57,300 bases of DNA from Endomicrobium sp. (GTDB taxonomy: Bacteria > Elusimicrobiota > Endomicrobiia > Endomicrobiales > Endomicrobiaceae). The DNA lies in the NCBI GenBank assembly GCA_031266535.1, contig JAISAS010000005.1, positions 1-57,300 of the forward strand, read 5' to 3'. Below the pieces are notes generated by a model. That model was given only the letters and a program-made list of their open reading frames with translations. It was not told the origin of the DNA and did not search any database. Position 1 is the stretch's first letter; each line of letters begins with the position of its first letter. Position numbers and translations under genes: made by a program. This document shows, piece after piece, positions 9,858 through 19,742 of the stretch.

Positions 9858-11237
9858 TTATATATATTTATCTTTAATTTTATTGTTTTTAAAAAGGGTT
9901 TTTAACATGTTCAAATCATGTGTATAAAATTCTGATTTATATTTTTTTATGAGTTTGTATCCCATTATTTTGGTTTTATGCCTAGCAAAATTATCAAGGT
10001 ATGCTTTTAAAGTAATTAAAGCGTTTATGTTGCACAAATGCTTTATTTTTCCAGGTTTTGCTAAATTCATAAAATACTTACCTGTCCTATTCTTATGATA
10101 ACATGCTGTACAAAAACTAGGGATAAATTTTTGAAGTATTAAAGATTGAACTACTTCATCAAGAGAACGGTGATCGTTTATACTGAATTGCCTTTCTAAC
10201 TTAGTATTGTGTATTGAATTTTCTTCATATCCCCCTGGAGTAACTTTTGATTCTGCACTCATTTGAGATACGCCAAGATTTACTAAAATATCTCTAAGAT
10301 TTGCTGTTTCTCTAGTTGACATTATTATTCCAGTATAAGGAACTGAAAGTCTTAAAATAGCTACTAATTTTTTAAACTCGCTATCTGTAATAGGATATCT
10401 CGGATTTGAAGCATAAGCAGAACCTGGAGCTGGTTCAATACGCGGGATAGATATGGTATGAGGTCCTAGTCCATAAGTTTTTTCAAGATATTCTATATGC
10501 ATAAGCATTGCAAGTATTTCGAAACGGTGATCATAAAGACCAAGCAGAAATCCTATCCCTACATCATCGATACCTGCTTTGAAAGCATTATCTATAGCGT
10601 TTAATCTGTTATTAGGATCAGTTTTAGTACCGGCAATATGAAATTTTCTATAAGTTTTTTCATGATAAGTTTCTTGAAATATCTGATAAGTACCTATATG
10701 AGCTTTTTTTAATTTTTTAAAATTGTTAATGCTCATGGGAGCTAAATTTACATTTACCCTTTCTATTCTATTCTCTTTATAGTTTACACTGTAAATTGCT
10801 TTAATTGCATCAATGTAATAATCTATATTTTTTTTTGAAAAATTAATCTCTCCTGAAACCATAAGAATGCGTTTATGTCCCTTTTTAAGAAGAATTTTCG
10901 TTTGTTTTTTTATTTCAGGAATTGTCAATTGCTTCCTTATTGTAAGTTTATTATTTACTGCAAATCCACAATAAATACAATTATTTGAACAAATATTACT
11001 TATATAAAGAGGGGTAAATATTACAATTCGTTTGCCATATATTGCATTTTTTACATAAGCTGCCATATTATAAATTTTTTTAATTAAAACAAGATCGGTT
11101 ACCGATAAAAGTTTTGCAGATTCTTCAATGGTAAGTTTTTTTAAATGCATTGTTTTTTTTAAAATACTATTGATATCTTTTTTAGTAGCTTTTATTTTTA
11201 ATAAAGAATTTATTTTTGCTTCATCTATATGTTTCAA
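9858..11237 (-). CDS. hydG: [FeFe]-hydrogenase maturase HydG (radical SAM)
   Basis: 'CSNNCIYCGF' radical SAM motif; C-terminal 'CTACYHKNRTGKYFMNLAKPGKIKHLCNINALITLKAYL', diagnostic of HydG rather than ThiH. Confidence 0.9.
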   Translation of the reverse strand: MKHIDEAKINSLLKIKATKKDINSILKKTMHLKKLTIEESAKLLSVTDLVLIKKIYNMAAYVKNAIYGKRIVIFTPLYISNICSNNCIYCGFAVNNKLTIRKQLTIPEIKKQTKILLKKGHKRILMVSGEINFSKKNIDYYIDAIKAIYSVNYKENRIERVNVNLAPMSINNFKKLKKAHIGTYQIFQETYHEKTYRKFHIAGTKTDPNNRLNAIDNAFKAGIDDVGIGFLLGLYDHRFEILAMLMHIEYLEKTYGLGPHTISIPRIEPAPGSAYASNPRYPITDSEFKKLVAILRLSVPYTGIIMSTRETANLRDILVNLGVSQMSAESKVTPGGYEENSIHNTKLERQFSINDHRSLDEVVQSLILQKFIPSFCTACYHKNRTGKYFMNLAKPGKIKHLCNINALITLKAYLDNFARHKTKIMGYKLIKKYKSEFYTHDLNMLKTLFKNNKIKDKYI

Positions 11238-11281
11238 TTTATTTACCTAATTTTATTTTTATAAGAATTATAAAAATAATG

Positions 11282-13039
11282 TTAAATATTATCTTTGATA
11301 TTTTTTCTTACGAAGGAAATAAAATTGTTAATATTCATGATACCTAAATTTTTATTTTTTCTTGTTCTTACAGCAATTGTTTTTGTATTTTCTTCTTTAC
11401 TCCCAACTATAACCATATAAGGGATTTTTTGCATTGCGCTTTCTCTTATTTTATATCCAATTTTTTCATTTCTGTCGTCAAAAATTGATCTTATATCATT
11501 TTTTTTCAATTTTTTTAATAATTCAATACAATATCCGCATTGTTCCTCATTTATGTTTATTATTACCACCTGAACTGGGGAGAGCCAAATTGGAAGTTCT
11601 CCAGAATAATGTTCAAGCAGAATGCCTATAAATCTTTCTAAAGAGCCTAATAGTGCTCTGTGAATCATGTATGGTCTGACTTTTTTTCCAAATGAATTAA
11701 TATAAAAAATATCAAATCGTTCAGGTAAGTTAAAATCAAATTGTATAGTTGAACATTGCCATAATCTACCTATAGTATCTTTCACTTTTATATCAATTTT
11801 TGGCCCATAAAAAGCTCCTCCTCCATCATCTATTTCATATTTGTATCCTGTTTTTTTTAAAGTATTTTCAATTGATTTTTGTGCCTTTTCCCAATCTTCT
11901 ACTTTACCTATGTATTTTTTCTTAGGTTTAGTTGCAAGATAAATTTTATATTTATTAAAACCAAAAGTTTTGAGACAATCTATAGCCATATTAAATATTT
12001 TAAGCATTTCATTTTCAAGTTGTTCAGAACTAACTATGACATGACCATCATCTTGAGTAAAACCTCTAACTCTTAAAAGTCCATGCAAAACACCAGATTT
12101 TTCAAATCTGTAAACTGTACCAAGTTCTGCATATCTTACAGGGAGATCTCTATAAGAATGAAGTTTTGTTTTGTATATTATTAAGTGCATTGGACAGTTC
12201 ATAGGTTTTACTCTATATGGATTTCCATCTATTTCTATAGGAGCATACATATTTTCAGAATAAGTTTGTATATGTCCACTTGTTTTAAAAAGTTCTTCAC
12301 TGGCAATGTGAGGTGTGGATAAAAGTTCATAGTCGTTTTTAAGATGGAATCTTTTCCAATAATTTTCAATAATATCTTTTAAAAGAGCTCCATTTGGATG
12401 CCATAGAACTAAACCACTTCCAACAGTATTATCAATAGTAAACATATTTAAATCTTTTCCAAGTTTTCTATGATCTCTTTTTTTTGATTCTTCAATTTTA
12501 GTTAGATAATTGTTTAAATCTTTTTTTGAAAAAAAAGCAGTTCCGTAAATTCTCTGTAACTGTTTTTTTGAAGAATCACCTCTCCAATAAGATCCCGCAA
12601 TAGATAATAGTTTAAAGTATTTAAGTTCACCTGTTGAATTTATATGTGGACCTTTACATAGATCTATAAATTTTCCAGATTCATACATACTTACTTTTTC
12701 GTCTTCAATTTCTAATACTATTTCAGCTTTATATTTTTCACCTTTTGCTAAAAATTTATTAATGGCTTCTTTTTTAGAAATATAATGACGAATAAAAGAA
12801 TAATTGTTTTTTATTATTTCTTCCATTTTTTTTTCAATTATTGTTAAATCTTGTGGATTAAAAGGTTTATCTCTATCAAAATCATAGTAGAAACCATTTT
12901 CTATAGATGGCCCTATGGCAATTTTTGTTTCAGGAAAAAGTTCAGTAACAGAAAACGCCATTATGTGAGCTGCGGAGTGTCTTAAAATGTCTAGTGCTTT
13001 ATGTTTTCTCATCTTTTTTACGAGTCTCCTATTTATCAC
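11282..13039 (-). CDS. thrS: Threonyl-tRNA synthetase lacking the N-terminal TGS domain
   Basis: 'LRHSAAHIMAFSV' editing domain starts almost at the N-terminus; 'YRVKPMNCPMHLIIYK', 'RVRGFTQDDGHVI', 'RPYMIHRALLGSLERFIGILLEHY'. Confidence 0.96.
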   Translation of the reverse strand: MINRRLVKKMRKHKALDILRHSAAHIMAFSVTELFPETKIAIGPSIENGFYYDFDRDKPFNPQDLTIIEKKMEEIIKNNYSFIRHYISKKEAINKFLAKGEKYKAEIVLEIEDEKVSMYESGKFIDLCKGPHINSTGELKYFKLLSIAGSYWRGDSSKKQLQRIYGTAFFSKKDLNNYLTKIEESKKRDHRKLGKDLNMFTIDNTVGSGLVLWHPNGALLKDIIENYWKRFHLKNDYELLSTPHIASEELFKTSGHIQTYSENMYAPIEIDGNPYRVKPMNCPMHLIIYKTKLHSYRDLPVRYAELGTVYRFEKSGVLHGLLRVRGFTQDDGHVIVSSEQLENEMLKIFNMAIDCLKTFGFNKYKIYLATKPKKKYIGKVEDWEKAQKSIENTLKKTGYKYEIDDGGGAFYGPKIDIKVKDTIGRLWQCSTIQFDFNLPERFDIFYINSFGKKVRPYMIHRALLGSLERFIGILLEHYSGELPIWLSPVQVVIININEEQCGYCIELLKKLKKNDIRSIFDDRNEKIGYKIRESAMQKIPYMVIVGSKEENTKTIAVRTRKNKNLGIMNINNFISFVRKNIKDNI

Positions 13040-13371
13040 AATAATCTATAAATTTTGTATATAGTATTTAACATTATTATATCATCTTTTATATAATTTT
13101 TTACAAGATTACCATGATGAAAAGAAATGGATGTAACATAAAATAATAAAAGAAAAATGGTATAAAAGATATAAAGCTAAATAATAAGTAAAATTTAACG
13201 TTATGAGTGTATTAATTTATTAAAGATAAAGAAGTGGGTTGTGATTGCTATTTTAAAATTTTGTGATATCATAATTAAGAAATAACTATGTAATAAAAAT
13301 TGTTTATGGTTCATAAGTATGTAGAAAATGGTAAAAAAGGATTTACTGCGAATTATATAAAAAGCTATTTT

Positions 13372-13442
13372 GCGGGTGTAGTCTAATGGTAAAATTCCAA
13401 CTTCCCAAGATGGAGATGTGGGTTCGATTCCCATCACCCGCT
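13372..13442 (+). tRNA. tRNA-Gly(CCC), with imperfect D- and anticodon stems
   Basis: Acceptor GCGGGTG/CACCCGC, anticodon loop TTCCCAA, T-arm GTGGG-TTCGATT-CCCAT; mismatches in D-stem (GTCT/AAAT) and anticodon stem (CCAAC/GATGG). Confidence 0.82.
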
Positions 13443-13461
13443 TTTCAGCAGTTTGTAAATG

Positions 13462-14676
13462 TCAAATTGTTGATGATTTTGTAATTTTAATGTCAAAAAT
13501 ACTATCCTGGTATCTATTGTTTTTTTTTGGTAGCATTATATTAGAAGTGTCCTTGTTTGTTTTACATTTAGCAAGTAGTTTTGTAGTTATATAATTGTCG
13601 GTAAGAGCTTTGTCATTTCCTATTTTCACTGCTTTTTTTATTAATCCTATATTTTTGTTTAAAAAATCTGTTTTTTTCTTGTAATTTATTTCAAATAATT
13701 CTTTTGATCTACTCTTTATTTCATCGTACGATATTTTATTCTTAAATGTTGAAGACTTTGTAATATATCTATTGGAGTATTTAAATATATGAAATTTTAC
13801 AAATGGGATTTTTTTTATAAAATCACATGTTTCTTTATGGTTTTTTTTTGTTTCTCCTGGAAATCCTGTGATAATGTCTGTTGTAAGTGTTAATTTTGGT
13901 AAAAACTGTATTATTTTATTTATTTTTGTTTCAAAATCTTCTGTTAAATATTGTCGATTCATACGTCTTAAAATTTCATTACTTCCAGATTGTAGTGGTA
14001 TATGTAAATGATGACATATTTTTTCAGGATTTTTTTGCATAAGCTCTATTAATTTATCATCGATTTTATTTAGCTCTATAGATGAAATACGTATTCTAAA
14101 TTTTAAAGGGATTTTGATTATTTTTTTAATAAGATTTGATATACCGTAGCTATACTCTCCTATATTTATACCGGTTAATACTATTTCGGAATAGCCATTT
14201 TGCGCAAGATTTTTAGTTTCTATTAAAACTTCTTCTTCAGATTTACTCCAAAGAAAATTTCTCACATATGGAACTATACAGTATGAACAAAAATTATTAC
14301 ATCCATCTTGTATTTTTAAAAATGCTCTTGAATGTCCATCTAAACCTAAAACTGTTTGTTTTTTGAAAAGCTTTGTCTTATCTGTTATTATTTTGATGTT
14401 CTGTAGGGTATCTTTCATATTAACGCTTTTGTTTTTTACAATACATCCGGTAAGTAGTACTTTGGGATTATTTTGTAGTTTTGTAATCTTTTTAAGAAAA
14501 TATTTACACTTTTTATCTGCTTTCGCCGTTACTGTGCAAGAATTAACAATAATTATATCAGCTTTTTGTGGTTTTTGTACTTGTTCAAAATTATCACTTT
14601 TGAATTTCTCAGAGATTAATTGAGATTCATATTGATTTACTTTACAACCTAAAGTGTGTATATAATATTTTTTCAT
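13462..14676 (-). CDS. mtaB: MtaB-type tRNA methylthiotransferase (MiaB-like family)
   Basis: 'YYIHTLGCKVNQYESQ', 'QDGCNNFCSYCIVPYVR', 'TDIITGFPGET'. KVNQYE favours MtaB over MiaB; a separate miaB lies at 51758. Confidence 0.85.
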   Translation of the reverse strand: MKKYYIHTLGCKVNQYESQLISEKFKSDNFEQVQKPQKADIIIVNSCTVTAKADKKCKYFLKKITKLQNNPKVLLTGCIVKNKSVNMKDTLQNIKIITDKTKLFKKQTVLGLDGHSRAFLKIQDGCNNFCSYCIVPYVRNFLWSKSEEEVLIETKNLAQNGYSEIVLTGINIGEYSYGISNLIKKIIKIPLKFRIRISSIELNKIDDKLIELMQKNPEKICHHLHIPLQSGSNEILRRMNRQYLTEDFETKINKIIQFLPKLTLTTDIITGFPGETKKNHKETCDFIKKIPFVKFHIFKYSNRYITKSSTFKNKISYDEIKSRSKELFEINYKKKTDFLNKNIGLIKKAVKIGNDKALTDNYITTKLLAKCKTNKDTSNIMLPKKNNRYQDSIFDIKITKSSTI

Positions 14677-15032
14677 TTTTACTTCATATTTTATTCAACG
14701 ATTATATATTTTAAATATTTTTTTCATGATTAAAAATTTTTATTTTAAAAGTTCAAGCATACATAATATAAATTTTAGTATCAACACATAACTAAAATTT
14801 TTTGTAAACAACTTGTATTACTAAATATTATACTAATTTATGATCTTATAAGTATTGTAAGTGATAAATATTCCTTGTAATTCTTTAAATTATTGTTTGT
14901 TTTGAGAGTTTTATTAGCATTTTAGATTCTATTTTTTTGTGTTTATTATTGTTTTGTTATTTGTTATTACTGATTTTTAAAATTGAGCTGCATTATTGCT
15001 TTTAAAGTAAAAAAATAGTACAATCTTGCCCT

Positions 15033-17669
15033 ATGAATGATCTGTCACTTAATATTAGAAGATGTTTTTTGAATTTTTTTAAAGATAAAGGTTGCATTGT
15101 TATTCCGTCGGATTCTCTTATTCCTACCAAAGATGAAACACTTCTTTTTACTTCTGCTGGTATGGTGCAATTTAAGCAGCATTTTTTAGGACAAAATAAA
15201 GATTTATTCACGAGAGTTACTAGTTGTCAAAAATGTTTTAGAACTTCTGATATTGATAAAATTGGCTTTACTATAAGGCATCTTACTTTTTTTGAGATGC
15301 TTGGAAATTTTTCTTTTGGTGATTATTTTAAAGAAGAAGCTATATGTTGGACCTGGAAATTTTTGACGCAAGAAATGCTTTTACCTATAGATAGGTTGTA
15401 TGTAACTGTTCATAAAGACGATAATGAAGCAATTTCATTGTGGCAAAAAGTTATTTCGTCAAGTAAAATTATAAAAATGGGTGATGAAACTAATTTTTGG
15501 CATATGGGAGATACCGGCCCATGTGGTCCATGTTCAGAAATTTTGATAGATTTAGGTATTGAAATGGGCTGTGGTAAAGTCATGTGTGGTCCTGGATGTG
15601 AATGTGATAGATATCTTGAAATATCAAATCTTGTGTTTACTCAATTTGACAAGCAAAGTGATGGAACCTTAAAGAATCTTCCAAGGAAAAATATTGACAC
15701 AGGGATGGGGCTTGAGAGACTTGTTTTAGCTGTAAATGGTAAAAAAAACGTTTTTGATACTGATTTATTCGTGCCTATTATAAAAAATATTGAAGAAATT
15801 TTAAAAATAAGAAATGAGAAGAGTAATATATCAAAATTTAGGGTGATTGCAGATCATTCTAGAGCGGCGGTTTTTTTGATTTTAGATGGAGTGTTACCTT
15901 CTAATATTGGTAGAGGTTATGTTTTAAGAAGAATTTTGAGAAGAGCTTTAAGGCAAGGTAGGCTTTGTGGATATAAAAAACCATTCATAAACAAACTTGT
16001 TCCGATGATTATTGAAATTATGATGCCAGTCTATCCTGATCTTTTATCAAAATTAAATAGTATACAGTCTATAATAGAGGTTGAGGAAAAAAAATTTTTA
16101 GAAACACTTGATTCTGGATCTGTAATGCTTTCAAATATTATAAATTTTTATAAATCTAGAGATTTAAGTGTTATTTCTGGAAAAGATGTTTTTAAACTTT
16201 ATGATACTTATGGATTCCCTCACAGTTTAACAAGAGAAATTGCTCATAAAAATGGGATGACAATTAATGAGACTGAATTTAAAATTGAACAAGAGACTAC
16301 ACAAGAAAAATCACGTAGTTCTTGGGTGGAATCAAAAGAAAAAGATGCAACTTTTTATTCAGTACTTTATAAAAAAGTTGCTGATACTATGTTTGTTGGA
16401 TATGATAATTATGTAAGTAAAAGTCAGGTTTTAATTTTAATAAAAGATGATAAAGAAGTTAATGAGTTAATTGTGGGAGATGAGGGTGAAGTTATTCTTT
16501 CTCAGTCTATTTTCTATGCTCAATCTGGTGGACAAAGTTCAGATAGGGGTAAAATAGTGATAGAAAATATTTTTGAAAGTAGTGTCGAAAGTGTTTTTAA
16601 GCCAGTAGGGAATTTATTTGTGCACAAGGTAAAAGTTTTAAAAGGGACTATAAAAGTTAATGATGAAGTATCAATGATAATTGATGTTGAATATAGAAAA
16701 CAAATTGCGCAACACCATACAACTACTCATTTGCTACATAAAGTGCTTAGAGAAACTTTTGGTACACATATAGCTCAAGCTGGTTCTTTGATATCATATA
16801 ATTGTCTTCGTTTTGATTTCGTAAGTTTTTTTGCAATTAAAAAAGAAGATTTAATTAAAATAGAAAATAAAATAAATATGCTTATAAGGGCAAATTCAGA
16901 AGTAATTGTTAAAACTATGGAAATAACACAAGCACGAAAATTAGGTGCAATAGCTTTATTTGGTGAAAAATATAAGGATTTTGTAAGAACTATATCAATA
17001 AAGAATAGTGATGATAATGGTATTTATTCAATGGAATTATGTGGTGGCACACATGTTAAAAGAACTGGAGACATAGGTATTTTTAAAATTATATCAGAAT
17101 CATCTGTTGCTTCAGGAATAAGGCGTATAGAAGGAGTTACTGGAAAGATAGCAGAAGATTGTATTCTAAAAGAAGAGTTTATAATTGAAAAAATTTCACA
17201 AATTCTTAGTGTTCCAAAGAAAGATATTACAAATAAGATACAAAAATATATAACTGACTATAATAAGCTTAAAGATGACTTAAATTTACTAAAAAATAAT
17301 TTGTTGTTATCTGATATAGATTCTTACGCAAAAAAAATTAAAACAGTTAATGGAATAAATTTTTTGTCAATTTTAGTAAAAAATACGGATATCAAAATAT
17401 TGCGATATATATCTAGTCAGTTAAAATTAAAATTAAAATCAGTGGTCTTATTAATATCTTCTGAAAATGAAAATAAATCGTGTTTTGTGGTATATGTTAC
17501 TTCGGATTACATAGAAAAAGGGATAAATGCCAATAAAATTGCTAAAGCTTTTGCTGCAGATATAAATGGTTCTGGTGGAGGAAAGTTTGATTTTGCAGAA
17601 GGTGGTTCAAAAGATTTATCAAATTTAAGTTATGCTGTAGAAAATTTACAAAAATATATTATAATTTAG
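15033..17669 (+). CDS. alaS: Alanyl-tRNA synthetase
   Basis: 'SLIPTKDETLLFTSAGMVQFKQHFLG', 'HHTTTHLLHKVLRE', 'CGGTHVKRTGDIG'. Confidence 0.98.
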   Translation: MNDLSLNIRRCFLNFFKDKGCIVIPSDSLIPTKDETLLFTSAGMVQFKQHFLGQNKDLFTRVTSCQKCFRTSDIDKIGFTIRHLTFFEMLGNFSFGDYFKEEAICWTWKFLTQEMLLPIDRLYVTVHKDDNEAISLWQKVISSSKIIKMGDETNFWHMGDTGPCGPCSEILIDLGIEMGCGKVMCGPGCECDRYLEISNLVFTQFDKQSDGTLKNLPRKNIDTGMGLERLVLAVNGKKNVFDTDLFVPIIKNIEEILKIRNEKSNISKFRVIADHSRAAVFLILDGVLPSNIGRGYVLRRILRRALRQGRLCGYKKPFINKLVPMIIEIMMPVYPDLLSKLNSIQSIIEVEEKKFLETLDSGSVMLSNIINFYKSRDLSVISGKDVFKLYDTYGFPHSLTREIAHKNGMTINETEFKIEQETTQEKSRSSWVESKEKDATFYSVLYKKVADTMFVGYDNYVSKSQVLILIKDDKEVNELIVGDEGEVILSQSIFYAQSGGQSSDRGKIVIENIFESSVESVFKPVGNLFVHKVKVLKGTIKVNDEVSMIIDVEYRKQIAQHHTTTHLLHKVLRETFGTHIAQAGSLISYNCLRFDFVSFFAIKKEDLIKIENKINMLIRANSEVIVKTMEITQARKLGAIALFGEKYKDFVRTISIKNSDDNGIYSMELCGGTHVKRTGDIGIFKIISESSVASGIRRIEGVTGKIAEDCILKEEFIIEKISQILSVPKKDITNKIQKYITDYNKLKDDLNLLKNNLLLSDIDSYAKKIKTVNGINFLSILVKNTDIKILRYISSQLKLKLKSVVLLISSENENKSCFVVYVTSDYIEKGINANKIAKAFAADINGSGGGKFDFAEGGSKDLSNLSYAVENLQKYIII

Positions 17670-17725
17670 TTGTTGATTTAAGATATATAGTGTCAATATT
17701 GTCAGTAAAAATTTGGAGGAAAAAA

Positions 17726-18112
17726 ATGTTGTTTTATTCGAAGAAAGTTATGGATCATTTTATAAATCCGCGTAATGTTGGAGAGATTAAAGATGCCGAT
17801 GCTGTTGGTGAGGTAGGTAATCCCGTATGTGGTGATATGATGATTTTTTATATAAAAGTTAAAAACAATAGAATTGAAGATGTAAAATTTAAAACTTTTG
17901 GTTGTGGAGCTGCGATTGCTGTTTCTTCTATGATTTCGGAAATGGTATTAGGTAAAACACTTGAGGAAGTTATGAAAATTACAAATGATGATGTTGCTGA
18001 ATCTTTGGGAGGATTACCTGCTAATAAGATGCATTGTTCCAATTTGGGAGCGGATGCATTACATAAAGCTGTTGAGAATTATTATAAACATAAAAAAAAT
18101 GATCAGGAGTAA
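17726..18112 (+). CDS. iscU: NifU/IscU-like Fe-S cluster assembly scaffold
   Basis: 'HFINPRNVGEIKDADAVGEVGNPVCGDMM', 'FKTFGCGAAIAVSSM', 'KMHCSNLGADAL'; likely start after ggagga at 17726. Confidence 0.93.
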   Translation: MLFYSKKVMDHFINPRNVGEIKDADAVGEVGNPVCGDMMIFYIKVKNNRIEDVKFKTFGCGAAIAVSSMISEMVLGKTLEEVMKITNDDVAESLGGLPANKMHCSNLGADALHKAVENYYKHKKNDQE

Positions 18113-18117
18113 TAAAT

Positions 18118-18297
18118 ATGGTAAAGAATCAAGAATGTTTATGCCCTCATTGTGAAATTGAATTAAAAAAAAATTGTTCTAATTCTGAGTTTTGTAAGCC
18201 TTGTTTCATTAATAAGTATAAGATATGTCATGTTTGTGGAGCAGAATATTTATCTGAGTACGATAAATGTCCTGCTTGTACGGTTGCTAAAAGATAA
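18118..18297 (+). CDS. 59-aa Cys-rich (double zinc-ribbon-like) protein, 5 nt after the IscU-like gene
   Basis: MVKNQECLCPHCEIELKKNCSNSEFCKPCFINKYKICHVCGAEYLSEYDKCPACTVAKR*; 10 Cys; 'aggag' RBS overlaps the iscU end. Confidence 0.82.
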   Translation: MVKNQECLCPHCEIELKKNCSNSEFCKPCFINKYKICHVCGAEYLSEYDKCPACTVAKR

Positions 18298-18475
18298 AAT
18301 TTTATACTATACATGAAAAAAAATTTTACTGCGTATAATTTTGTATCAAAGAATAGAAAATATAAAAACCGTTTTTGTGTTATATAGGTTTAAGTAATTA
18401 ATTTTTTGCAATTGCACTAGATTGTGATACATTTTTAAAATTCATGTTTCTGTAAATTTATAAAAATTTTTTGAA

Positions 18476-18502
18476 AAAATGAATGGTATGCTCATTCATT
18501 TT
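18476..18502. terminator. Inverted repeat, possible terminator after the iscU/zinc-ribbon pair
   Basis: AAAATGAATG-gtatgct-CATTCATTTT, perfect 10-bp arms. Confidence 0.45.
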
Positions 18503-18560
18503 ATAAGGTCCAAACTAGAAGAATCTTGAATATAATTTAATATCAAAACATACACAGAAG

Positions 18561-18608
18561 CAAAAAAACCGCCTTCATACCGTAAGTAAAAACTGTATGA
18601 AGACGGTT
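18561..18608 (-). terminator. Rho-independent terminator of the small lipoprotein gene
   Basis: On the minus strand: AACCGtCTTCATAC...GTATGAAGgCGGTT followed by TTTTT; 13 paired positions with one 1x1 mismatch. Confidence 0.75.
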
Positions 18609-18719
18609 ACTGATTTTGCATTTGCTAATACCAGATTTTGAAAAACTCGAACACACCATTTTTTATAGAAACATAAAAAATTTACTTTAAAAACTTTTTT
18701 CCTTTAATTATTTTATAAA

Positions 18720-18884
18720 TTAACTATTTTGAGATAAAGGTGTAGTTTCTGTATTTTCTTCTGTAGCTTCTTCGGTTGTTTCAACATCTTTAGGAACTTC
18801 AGTTTTACTTCCGCAACAAGCTGCTAGACTTAAACCAAATGTTACTGCAAGTGCAATGATCAACATAAATTTCCTCATTTTCAT
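18720..18884 (-). CDS. Small secreted lipoprotein (54 aa), absent from the ORF track
   Basis: MKMRKFMLIIALAVTFGLSLAACCGSKTEVPKDVETTEEATEENTETTPLSQNS*; aaaggagaa RBS, signal peptide, lipobox LAAC, and a terminator ~110 nt downstream. Confidence 0.8.
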   Translation of the reverse strand: MKMRKFMLIIALAVTFGLSLAACCGSKTEVPKDVETTEEATEENTETTPLSQNS

Positions 18885-19091
18885 TTCTCCTTTCTTGTTT
18901 AATTAACATCATGCGGTAATTCTATATATTTTAATATGTTTTTGCAAATAATACGATTAAAGGAATGATGAATAGAATAATTATTTTATATTGGTTGGTC
19001 GTATATGATTGTATTTTGTTTCATTATTTTTGTATTAGATATAACATTAATATAAAAATTTGTTGATAGATGATTTATATATTGAAAATTG

Positions 19092-19742
19092 TTATTTAAA
19101 AATTGTTGTATTTAGCTTAATTTTTGAGTTTTTTAAAGTATCTGAATATAATTTGTTTAGAATAAGATTTATTTTTTTGTTAATTAAATATTCTTTTGTT
19201 AACTTTGAATTTTGTTTAATGGATTTTTCAAATTCATAATTCCAGAATTTTATAGAGGATAAAATAATATATTTAGTTTTATTTATGATAATTTGTTTTT
19301 TTCTCGTTGATTCATATTGTTTTGGTGTCATTTTTATAAAATTTAAGAATGTGTAATATTTGTGTATGTTGAAGATATTATTACTTTTAAACATTTCAAA
19401 ATTTTGTAAATCTGTTTTTAATTCTTCATCAGTAACTGTAATCATATAATATTTTGATTGATGATAAAAAAATTCATCCTGTATTAATTTTTGGATAATT
19501 TCCATTTTTATTTTGTTTAAATCATTTTTAGATAATTTGTTGTTTGTTGTTTCATATATTTTGATATAATTTGTGCAAATTAAATTAAATGTTTGCATCG
19601 ATATTTTTGTACCATTTATCGTTATAGCAGTTTGAGAGTTGTCTTTACTAATTGAAAAATAAATTCCAAAACCTACACAAAATACAAATATAATAATTAT
19701 AAAAACAAGGATAACTCGCATGTGTTTTATTAAAAAATCCAT
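19092..19742 (-). CDS. SurA/PpiD N-terminal-domain-like membrane-anchored protein without a recognisable PPIase domain
   Basis: ORF 19092..19787; MDFLIKHMRVILVFIIIIFVFCVGFGIYF TM anchor followed by 'ITINGTKISMQTFN...IQKLIQDEFFYHQS..YMITVTDEEL', typical of SurA_N/PpiD_N; no parvulin motif. Confidence 0.65.
   Translation of the reverse strand: MDFLIKHMRVILVFIIIIFVFCVGFGIYFSISKDNSQTAITINGTKISMQTFNLICTNYIKIYETTNNKLSKNDLNKIKMEIIQKLIQDEFFYHQSKYYMITVTDEELKTDLQNFEMFKSNNIFNIHKYYTFLNFIKMTPKQYESTRKKQIIINKTKYIILSSIKFWNYEFEKSIKQNSKLTKEYLINKKINLILNKLYSDTLKNSKIKLNTTIFK

Noticed and set aside
13201-13437. Minus-strand ORF 'MMGIEPTSPSWEVGILPLDYTRK...'
   Set aside because: Antisense read-through of tRNA-Gly (13372-13442); a familiar spurious translation of a tRNA gene.
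14677-15032. mtaB-alaS divergent intergenic region as a possible ncRNA or T-box
   Set aside because: No T-box motif, stable GC-containing hairpin or conserved element seen; ordinary AT-rich spacer.
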